A DNA stretch of 64,000 nucleotides, taken from contig CM020618.1 of NCBI GenBank assembly GCA_009829735.1, forward strand, positions 11,871,119 to 11,935,118, in the 5' to 3' direction. Positions 8,916-18,599 of the stretch are shown in pieces. Position 1 is the first letter of the stretch. Every line of letters starts with the position of its first letter. The position numbers were made by a program, and so were the translations under genes. Source of the DNA: Pyropia yezoensis. Its lineage: Eukaryota; Rhodophyta; Bangiophyceae; Bangiales; Bangiaceae. Below the pieces are notes generated by a model. That model was not told the origin of the DNA. It searched no databases and saw only the letters and a list, made by a program, of their open reading frames with translations.

Positions 8916-10887
8916 CTAGGCACGAATGCTAGACTCTCCGACACCACGACCATCGCTCTCACGCGGAGGCGAGCGGCGAGACCCAGGCCGTTAACGGTCA
9001 CCACAAGGTGGTGGAGCAGGCGCCTCCAAGTCGTAGTCGTCATGGGTCTCACGATCACGAGTGCGACGACGAGCGCGGCCACTTGCTTGCTTGGTCTTGC
9101 GCGCAAGTTGGCGGCGCGGACGACTGACCGACTCGGTCTCGGACGGTGTGGATGACTACGACTTGGGGTACGACAAATCGTCGTCCCACTCGGACGGAGG
9201 GCGCCGCGAGTGGCGGTGACGACGACGGGGAGGAGAGTAGGCACGGCTCGCCCGACGCTTGCGGCGCCCAAGTGGGGCCGACGAGGGCATGGTGGAGCCG
9301 ATGCGAGCCAACTCTGCCGTCAAGAACTCGGCAAGCGACTCGCAACTTGCAGTCGAGACGACAGTGCGGACGCGGTCCTCAACGTGAGTAGCCTCCGACG
9401 TTTGGAGGGTAGGAGCCGACGCGGCCTTCCTCGACAGGGTGCGCACCAACGTGGTGATAAGCATCTTAGAAGTCAGGGGCGCGGAGAGCAACACCAACTT
9501 GGGGTATACCGTAAGTAGATAGGCCCCCAAGTCCGGGGACACAGGCGAGAATGACTCAACCGCAACGCCGATTGGGATGCCCCCATGCGGCTGGAACAGA
9601 ACAGGGGGAAGAGGTGGAGCTCGTCGACTCGGCGGAGCCCGAGGGTTGCCGCGACCCCGAGTTGTGGCCGCCGAAGCGCCTTGCGCCAGGTAATCATGGG
9701 GAGTCGCTACGCCCATCACCGTCTCCTTGTCCGGGGGCGGTGCAGTGTGGCCCTCCACCCCTGGGGCATACGTGTAGTCCCCGGTGCCCAACACCTTCTT
9801 GAGGACCACGCGGCCGTCGTGAAGTTCACGGCCGACACAGACGAACTGGCCAAGTGAGCCGTCGTCTTTGGGCCCACGGGAAGGTCGGCGCAACTTGTGC
9901 TCGATGCTCTCCCAGTCCATGAGCCTGTTGAGCATGTGAAGCTTCAACATCTCCTCAAGTAGAGTGTGTTGATCCGACGAGCACCCCTCAGCAGCAAGAG
10001 CACCCTTCAGCAACTTGCAGAGAGGTGAGCTGCTTCAAACCTCGGATCGGGCGGGGCGGGAGGTGCCAGAGCATCCCACGCCTCTGGACGCAGGCCACCC
10101 AGGTCGACATGACCTCGAGGAGCCCGAGTGTCGCCAACATGGCGAACAGGAGGTGGTGCGGGCTAGCAGTCATCATGACGGAGCCAAAGTGGTTTACCAA
10201 CCGCGGTAGCAGCGCGGGGAACCCATATGGGACCTCAACTTGAGGCCCCCACTCGGGCTTCGTGGGGTATAGTAACTCCCTGTTCGCCGACGATTGCTGC
10301 GCAAACTCAAATTGAGCCGAGGTCACCACGTAGGAACCTCGTCGGATGTCCTTCTCCATCCGCACGTCGAAGTGACGCACGTGCGGATCGCAGGTCCTGA
10401 GGAACGGGAGGCAAGTTGCCACCACGTCCCACGTGAAGGTGGACACGTCGCCGGGGCCTTCGGTGGTACCCCCGCGGGTCAACATGTTCTTGACCCGCTG
10501 CACGTCTTCGACCTCTTCGTCGTCAAAAAAGGCAAACTGGTCCGTCTGGAAGTCGAGAGGGAATCCTACCCTACGAGGGAGCTTCTCCCGTAAGCGCTCT
10601 CAGATGCGATCCATCGCTGTGCCAACTCGGCCCCACCGGATGATTGTCAAGCCCTCCTCGTACAGGGGCCACGGTGGGTAGAACCACATCCCCAAGGCCT
10701 CCCGTGGAGGGACGGGGCCTACCTCCGGGGGAGAGCCCGCCGCCAACCCAGAGTCGGGTGGCGCAGGCATCCCATCCCCCGCGAAAACCGCGGAGCTCCC
10801 GCAGGAAGTCCCGATGGGTGCAACAAAGCGAGGCGTGTCTTCTAAGCGCTCGTCCAGGGAGTCAGACTCCACCCCGGAATGCGCCAT
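8916..10887 (-). pseudogene. Second, decayed copy of ORF X
   Basis: It aligns over its whole length with ORF X at 58-2001, in the same relation to pol. Lesions relative to the intact copy are a TGG-to-TGA stop near 10600, a 19-bp tandem duplication at 9979-10016 that shifts the frame, a TAG near 9158 where the intact copy has GAG, and a TAA near 8978 where it has TAT. Many differences between the copies fall at third codon positions (for example in the segments ESDSLDER and ETDSLDER), which implies past purifying selection before decay. Confidence 0.9.
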
Positions 10888-11199
10888 GGCTCTCCTCAAG
10901 TTAGGGAGAGGCAACTCGGTCGCAACTGCCTAAGGCGCACATCGATTTGAGAGGGACTTGGATCGTGGGTATACCGGGGGCCTGTCCAGCGTGGGGTGGC
11001 CCCCGGTGAGGTGAGTAGTTGGGGAAGGTGGTGGTAAGGTATGCACAAGCTGCCAAGTGAGCGAGCTGGAGGAGAAAGACGGTCGACGGAACAGCCTCGA
11101 CGTCGAGGTGACGTTCCGGGTGACAGCGAGTTCCGCCCCCGCCGCGTGCAACACGCGCTTGCCTACCCCTTCTCAGGGCCAACCGGGTCGGTCGGAATT

Positions 11200-11212
11200 G
11201 AGGAGAGGGGAG
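11200..11212 (+). other. Polypurine tract of element 2
   Basis: GAGGAGAGGGGAG lies directly before the 3' LTR start TGTGGC at 11213, the expected place of the plus-strand primer of reverse transcription. Confidence 0.7.
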
Positions 11213-11678
11213 TGTGGCAGAACTGGCCCCACGCAGGGGGGCGTAGCGCGCCATACTGGGGCGGGAGACAGCTGGTCTGACCCGTTCCTCCCTTTGCATT
11301 TGATCCCGAATTTCCATATGTCAGGGATACTTTGCTCGATAGTAATTCAACCCTGGATTTGAGGGTTTTCTGCACTTTCATTGTCTTGATTTTCGTGTGG
11401 CCCGGTGGGCAGGTGCTGGGGTGGGAGATTCTGAGTGGCGAGATTCTGATAGGACCCTGGAGAGAATAGGGGAGGGACAGCGTGGCTTGGCCTCGCTTCC
11501 CCGTCCCGACCAAGAATCTGTTGGCCCACACACCATCTTGTTTGCTAGTGGGGGGATTGCCCCACAACAGAGACAGCGTGTGTGCGACTTGCACTTTTTC
11601 CGGTTCCCCCGACACGGGAGACAGCACTTGTGCACCACACCATCATGGGTGCTGGGAGGGCGAGTGGTTTTAGCCACA
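11213..11678 (+). repeat. 3' LTR of element 2 (466 bp)
   Basis: It begins TGTGGC and ends GCCACA, has the same orientation relative to pol as the 5' LTR of element 1, and is diverged from it by many substitutions and small indels. This shows the two LTRs belong to different insertions. Confidence 0.9.
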
Positions 11679-11765
11679 ATCGCCACAGTCAACACCTGCC
11701 TGTGACCGAGTCTACCGTTCCAGTGCAGACCCAGCAATGGCCTCATCTCTGGGGCCCTCCATGAC

Positions 11766-12797
11766 TCACTTAGTGTTCTCCTTAGTCGCGTCAATGTGGC
11801 CGAATGCAGGTCGAGTGGTCTCGTTGTATCCGTCGTCGTCGTGGATCTCCAAGGTTGCGAACATGGCCCTATGGGGCGCATCAACAGGCACCAGCTGCTT
11901 CTTAACTTCCAAAGCACAGTGGTATAGAGCGCAAGCCACGGCGGCCGTCAAGAGAACCGCGCCCAAAGCAGCAACAGCAGCACTGCGTGCTCCTGAGGTA
12001 GGTGCCCGGTTTGTCCGCGCCGTGATGCGCCCAATGGAGAGGGCTTCCAGGTCATTGACCGCCTGCTTCACCGTACTCATGGTGCAAAAGAGCAGGGCCC
12101 GGTCGTAACGAGGCCGGTGGCGATCCGCGTCCTTCGATGAGGCCGCATCATTCGCACCCATGGAACCTGCTGCTTGAGAGCCAATGGATCCATCGTCAAC
12201 GCATGCGTCACGGTGAGTGGCCGAAGGAGCGCCGTTTAGTCGAACGACTCCACACGAAGCAGCCTGCATGGACGCCAACGAGTCCTGGAACGTCGACAGG
12301 CCGCCTGAGAGAGCATCCGCAGGTGGCAACATCAGCGTGGGTGGTCCAGTGGCTCGGGCATCTGCGTTTCTAGAAGATACAATCTCGGGCACTGTCGTGC
12401 CAGTTGACTCGGAAACGTCCCCGGGCCGTTCCACATGCTTAAGGCGCCGTCCTCCTCCAGCATCGTGACATCGAGCTTCTCAGTAGGCCTTGACCGCGTG
12501 GTAGACCGGCGACCAAATTTCCTCCATCTCCTGCTTCTCACTCGGCCCACAGACATCCTAGCTTTTCAGTGAAAAGAAGAGCGGTTCCCACTTGTCAGCC
12601 TCCAGCTTCGCCGAAAGCATTTGGGTGGCCATCATCACGAAGAAGCGTTCCTCAGCAAAACTCTGAGGATCTCCGGTCTGGCCAACAATCATCTGCGCGG
12701 CATACTCCCGAGCGTATCGGCGTTCCGTCACAGAAACATCTTCCACCAGTTGCGATACCTTCTCCATGGTGACCGCGCCTGACTCAGGAACAGCCAT
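11766..12797 (-). pseudogene. Unknown protein, single frame with two in-frame stops
   Basis: From ATG 12797 one minus-strand frame reads to the stop at 11766, broken only by TAG (12558-12560) and TGA (12480-12482). The first block (79 aa) is helical and acidic, and ends KWEPLFFSLKS. The short middle block reads as plausible protein (EKQEMEEIWSPVYHAVKAY). The last block is Ser/Ala/Asp-rich, then has a helix and a hydrophobic segment (AAVAALGAVLLTAAVACALY) that could be a membrane anchor, and a polar tail. I recognise no family. It could be a recently broken gene, or a gene with very short introns covering the stops; I see no convincing splice pair. Confidence 0.45.
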
Positions 12798-15735
12798 GGC
12801 GAGGAGAGTAGCAGGTAGAGCGAAAAGAGTGGGGGGATTTCCCGAAAACTTTTAAGGGTATGGAAGCAGTTCGTTGCGAGCCCAGGGATTGCGCGTGAGG
12901 GGAAGTGGAGCGCCGGTCACCACCGTCGATAGCAGCGAGCTCGGTGAGGTCACAGGTGCGCACGTGCAAGGTGTGATCTTCATAGTCGTCGGTTGCTCGC
13001 ATTACAGCTCGTCAAAGAAAGTCATTCTCATGCTAATGGGTTTCGCGTCGCCGGCAGTGGGGCATTCGAAGAAGCACCGTGCTCACGTACCGAAGCAACG
13101 AAGTCAAACCTAACAGATCATTGCAACCGATATTGTTGTGTCGGGGGGGACGGGGCGCCGCGCCCCCTCCTCGAATCCGCATGCACGAATCTGACACCCG
13201 CCAGTGTAAACTGCGGCGTGGCAGGCGTGTACAGGGAGTGCGATCGTAACATACTACAACACCCTGTACGCACACCTCGCGTCGAATGAGTGGGGATCTG
13301 TGCAATGCATCATCATAGCCGTCCAGATCGGGAGTATTTCCACCAGCGCGCCAGGACTCGCTCACGCGTCCCTTCGTGACAGTAGCTCTGCGCATGTCAC
13401 TTCTCCGTACCGACAGGCGGACGAAAAAAGCATGATTGCCAAGCGCAACTCTCAAATAGCTCTCCCTGGAATGATTTCTAGTGTAAGAGGCATACATGGA
13501 GAAAGCATGACGGCTGCGGCCAGGCACCCTAGCCGGTGAAAAAGCGAGAACTTGACGTACTCCCGAAAAGCCGCCTGTGAGCCAGCTTTGGACGAGCGCC
13601 GGACTCTTGCACAGCAGACGGCAACCCACCCAGCATACGTGCCACTCTTAGCATCTTGATGCCTGACCCTCATCGTTGTCTCCCTTAGTGTGCGAAGTGC
13701 GGCCCCGTGCCGGCCAGGTCCCCATTGACCTTGAAGTCCGGTAAATCCACCCAGCCCCTTACCCCCTATGTAGCACAGTCGCAGGCTCGCCACCCGCCGA
13801 CGCGACGCCCTGTTCGCGGGCAGACATCATGGACCACGACAGGTCGCAAGGCTGGACTGCACCTGCATCCAGCGTTGCGCGCGTGCTTCCCTCATTGACT
13901 GAGCCTGAACAGATTGCGCAGGCTGTGAGGGTGTGCCTAGGAAGTCGAAGATGCGCCGTGAGATGAGATCTGTCACAACGCACGACAAATAGGGCGCCAA
14001 AGTTGCTGCCGAACCCACGCCGAAGCACCCCCGTCCCGGAATGATACATACTGATTCACTCTCAATGAAGAGTCGGGCAGTCACCCAAGCGGACCTGGCC
14101 TCCCCTGGTTCCCATTGGGCAGAGGCAGAAGATACCCCACTCGTGTAGACGTCAGGGGGGACTGTGCCTGCAGACTGCAAAGTGCCTCCCGAACATCATG
14201 CCATTCCGCCTCGCGCACCACATACAAGCTCGAATGGTACAGCAGTAACCTGCGTCGCACACTGCACATGGGCCGCAAGAGCGCGTCCCGCAAGTGCACA
14301 GCGGAGAAGCTCCCCTCATCCCTCCAGCTTCGATCCTTGAACACCAAGCTGTCTCTATCTTTCTCCACCCCATCACGCCACATCGACGGCGGTGGCGGCA
14401 TTAAAAGTGCTCTGGTGCGCCAGCCCTAAGCACGTCGGTGTGCAAGGCTAACCTTAATCGTAATCCTAACTACAACCCTCAGGGCCCGATGTATTCTCTT
14501 CTAGACAAGAGCTCAGACGAAGAGCAAATTTGTGCATGCAATTTGTTTGTCGTCATCTCAGAGTCACCGGTGGAAATTTGTTCATTGGTACTCTTGATAA
14601 TGTAGCGAGTCGAGCAGGTGGAGCTCTGGCACGAAGCGGTAGGGAAGGGCACGATCAGCCAGAAGCCCCGCATATTTTCCGGTGGCTCTCTGCCCCTGCT
14701 CACTCGTTTGAAGCGCGACCCGCGTCAACCTTTTTTGGTGGCGCTTTATTGTCGAGTCCCTGCAAGCCTGCCGCGCTTATTGGCACTCGTGCTGATCTGC
14801 AGCAACATATGCAGCCACCTCTCCTCTCACGCTCTTGGCGGGAGACCTCGTGTCCACGCTTGGCCCTTCCGGCTTCTGACTTGTGCACTTGGCTTCGTGC
14901 GTGCGAGAGCGCGCGCTGCATCAATGTGCACGAAGGAATGCTGGGCTTTCTTCGGCATTGGTCCACGTTTTGCAAGCGTAGGTGCTGGTCGGGATAAGCG
15001 GCTGTGATGGGCACTCAGAGAGTATCTGGCACAGCACTCACTTCCACTGCTCTCCTCTTCACTCACGCGTGTCTCCCTGTACCACAGTGGCCAGCCATTT
15101 CCTCTCAGGCGGTGAGCTGGGCCGACTTTATCGCACGCCTCGCGGTGCATCGCCGTGATGTTACTAGAGCACTGCTGGTACGCGGAAAAGGTAAAATGGT
15201 TGCGCTGATTGAGCAACGTAATGAACTGCTTCAGGCGCCTTGTCGCCGCGATTTCTCTGCTCTGATGAGGACGTGTTCACGCCAAGCAGAGCCTCATAGG
15301 ACCTAGGGCATCGCGCCGCCGAGCACGCCTTGTCGCTGGAACGAAGTGGAAAGCGTCAACAGAGGTGTTTACCAGCTTAGCAACGCGCGGCACGCGACAG
15401 GCAGCCGCCTTGTGGGTACAACGCGCAAAGTCGTAAGTGACACATTTTGGAAGAGTGGGAAGACGTGACACGATGAAGTCAAGAGGCATGCGTGGGCCAT
15501 CGTTTTCTTATATCATGATGACCGCGACGCACTTTGGGTGGGAAGTGCAGCAGAAGACGACAAAAGACCCCGGAGACCATCCATGAGCACAACTATAGTC
15601 TTTCTCACATGTGGAGTCCTCTTCCGTGCGTCGGCCCCCACGAATACATTCCAGGCCTGGGCGCATAGGCTGCAGCAGCGGAAAGAAAATACACGAGCGA
15701 TGGATATCAGAGGCCGCGTCCACGCGCTTACTGCC
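12798..15735. other. No supported gene
   Basis: ORFs here are short, overlap on both strands and show no recognisable motif. I see no repeat family or RNA gene. Confidence 0.5.
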
Positions 15736-18589
15736 TTACGCTGCGGTCAGAGAAGAAGAGAGCACCGGCTGCAGCCACAGGTCGTCGAACGCGCTCGGCA
15801 TTATTGATCGCCCGACGCACCCATTGGCAACGCTCTCACCTGTAAGAGGGGGGTCACCGACAAGGTCCGCAGCTCCATCAGCCCTTACAAAGTCGTCGTA
15901 GTGACCCGCGGTGTCGACGACGGCCGCAAGAACTGCACGTAGTGCGTGCCGAGTGTGCAGCCAAGCCGCCATTGCGGGAATGAGGCACGCAACGGCACAC
16001 CGTAAAAGGCGGAGCTCCGGGACGCGCGGATCTCGAAGTGCCACTTCCAGTGCGCCCTCCGACCAGTTTCTACAGTCCAGGGTGCGCAAAACCATCTGCA
16101 AGGCGCCCCAGTCCCCATAGAAACTCCAGGAAAACACCGTCCCGGCGCAAAGAGCGCGCACGAAGGAGAAAACCTTTGGAGCAGCATTAACGGTCGTCGG
16201 AAACCACGGGTGCCAAGATATTTTGGCACGCTTGGCGCGCGACGCACCTCGCTCCCCTTCAGTGTGAGCAAGTGCTAGCTCGTCGAATACAGCAGCCCGC
16301 CGGCGGTCGGGGCACTGCGGGGGAGGGTCTTGGTCTCCACTCTGTTCCGCTGCCGAAATGAGGCGAGCCAGAGATGTAAGAACGTACGGAGACAGCTTTG
16401 TGCGGATGTCTCTCGGAGAGTCCACCACAGCGCGAGCCAATATCAGGGCCGCGTCCTTCCCAAGCAGCACAATGCGGATAAAATGGACTAGCGCCGGGTG
16501 CACCTTGTTGTCCGTGACTGGGTCGAACAGATCCTGCTCACCTCTCCCATCGACAGACCCCACGGCAACGTTGACATCCACAGCCGGTACGTCAACAGCG
16601 CTTAACGCAGTCGGAAACAGGGTGACAATGGCGTACATCGCGCCCTTGATGGCGCCGATGGACTTGAAGCGCAGAGCTTCAAATTTGCCTTTGCTGTCCG
16701 CTTGGGCGTGCCACAGGCTGCAGGAGAGTGCCAGTACTACTTGGTTTTGATGCACAAAGCTGCATGCAGCTACGGCGCGGGCAGCGATGTCCAATGGTAC
16801 CTTAATGCGGGCCATGTCACGACGGTGCTTCGCTCGGATGCCCTGGTAGAGACTGAGGAAGCGCAGGACATTGTACGAGCCGTTGGGCAGTACGCACATC
16901 TTGCAGCGCAGCACACAGGCCGGCATGCCGGCTACAACCAGCTCCATGTACAACATCAGGCCTTGGCGCAGCATTTTGGGAACCCTGAAGTCGGTGGCGA
17001 CAAGGGGAAGACGGGTCTCGCCGCACAGCTCCACCAGATGCTGCCGTTGCAGTGCGGAGCCGGTCAGGCTGGACCCATTCGCCACAAGGCTGTAGGCGAC
17101 GTTGAATAAAAACACTTCGGTGAAAGCGGAGTTAGGTGATGAGAACACGATGCCTTGCGCTGCGCCATCAGGCATGACATTCGAGTCGCAGGAGGAACAA
17201 AGCCACCGCATAACCATGCATTTTGCCGCGCCTTCCCCAAACTCCACCATCCTCGCCGCGATGCCCCCGTCTCAAGAAGACGGCCTTGCAGGACGGGCAC
17301 GCGTCAACCGGTTTGTACTTGTACCGCAGGCGTTGAAATGCGTTCTGGCCGAGCTCCGCATCATGATTGCATGCGTTGACGGACGGCGCGGCGCTGCGCG
17401 GCAGGTGAGACCTACGGTTGAAGAACTTGATCTTCTCCAACCGCGTCACTCTGTCCACAGGCTCCTCCTCATTGACCGCCTCCTCTTCCGCCGCCTTACC
17501 CGCTGCTGCTTCAGAGACGGCGATCCGAGCAGCTTCTGCGTGTGTGCATGCCAGCCCTTGCTCAGTACAAGGCAAACAGGCCCAGAAGTTGGCACGTGAC
17601 TTCCGCACAAGTGCCCACGGCCAGTTGTTGCCCACGCTGCGGACGCCACACAAGGAGTCTCCATGAAGATGACTGTCCCCCTCAGACTTCGACTGACCGA
17701 GACGGGAACGAAGGACCCGTATTAGCTCGAAGGGTCTCACGCCGCAGGCAGCGCACACAAGAGCAAAAGCTCCTTGCACTTAGTCTGCAAACATGCACTT
17801 CGCGCGCAGACACTGCTCCGCGCAGCTGCACGCACACACCACGTCTTACTCCGTGTCCTGGACGAGTGATGGCTCGATTGCGGCTGCGTGGTCCAACCCT
17901 TCTTTGGTGTGTGGACCGTTCCGACCAAAATTGGCCACCAAGCCAACATGCCCAACAGCCGCCGTTGAGAACACCTGGCCATTCATCTTCTTGTCGCTGA
18001 TGAACGCCAACTTGCCCCTCAGTTCGTTGATTTGTTCGACCGCATCGGCACGAAAGCCAGGCGCAAGTCCATCGCGTAGCACGACCGTCAACACGTCTCC
18101 GCAAAATACAAGTGCAGATACCTGTGGGAATGAAACTCGCACGTCAAGGCCGGAGCCGAGCTCGCGACCTGTTACAGGCCGTTGGAATCCCCTCAGCTTG
18201 CCGGTTGTGACCTACTCCTCGTCCGGTGGAAGCGGGTCAGGTACGTCGACCAGCTGCTCGCCCGTCCCATTCAGACTGTCATCTCTATTGTCCCCTGCTG
18301 CCGCTGCCAGATCATCGGCCTGAACTGCCTCGCTCTCCGTCGGACTGTCGTTCAGTACGGCGCACGTGTCATAAAGCAGCGCTTCAATTGCGTAGGGTCG
18401 AGACCGAATGCCTTGCAGAGCAAGCGTGGACACCACGGCAGACCGTCGCAGTATCCCTTCGACTGCCACTGTGTCCATGGAACGCGCCAATCCGTCCCAC
18501 ACTGGCGCATGCAGGGATGCCATAGTGCCAGAAAATGTCATAACTTGCTGTACGACATGGTTGAACACAATGGGTCTATGCCGCTTCAT
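15736..18589 (-). pseudogene. Cysteine-rich, transposon-like protein, decayed
   Basis: A minus-strand frame from 18589 runs through stops at 18212-18214 (TAG), 17846-17848 and 17780-17782 (both TAA) to about 17200, then continues in another frame from 17250 to 15736 (504 codons). The order is an ordered N-terminal part; a cysteine cluster (CACSCAEQCLRAKC); LVCAACGVRP; a CLPCTEQGLACTH segment that resembles a SWIM-like C..C...CxH finger; then a CPSC and CSSC pair; a segment with PDGAAQGIVF; and a long C-terminal region with an Arg/Lys patch. The pattern of CxxC pairs before a DG-containing block resembles the cysteine-cluster proteins tied to KDZ-type transposons. That likeness is by eye only. 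Multiple stops plus a frameshift make it a pseudogene unless short introns are present. Confidence 0.45.
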
Positions 18590-18599
18590 CGGATCGAGC

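Larger units (their letters stand above)
8627..11678 (+). mobile_element. Ty3/gypsy chromovirus, element 2 (right part only)
   Basis: This plus-strand remnant of the same family is a pol C-terminal fragment, a decayed antisense ORF X, untranslated sequence, a polypurine tract and the 3' LTR. It starts exactly where the 5' LTR of element 1 ends, so its missing left part (gag and most of pol) was most likely displaced to the left of the window by the insertion of element 1. The stretch 10888-11199 between the ORF X start and the polypurine tract has no supported gene. Confidence 0.85.

Noticed and set aside
13033..13629. 198-codon minus ORF
   Set aside because: Arg/Ser-rich translation without pattern, overlapped by similar-length ORFs in other frames.
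6093..18589. Stop-codon reassignment, suggested by in-frame TGA, TAG and TAA in several loci
   Set aside because: All three stops appear as interruptions in decayed copies, while intact genes (pol, ABC ATPase, the 819-aa protein) end normally with no internal stops. Decay explains it better.
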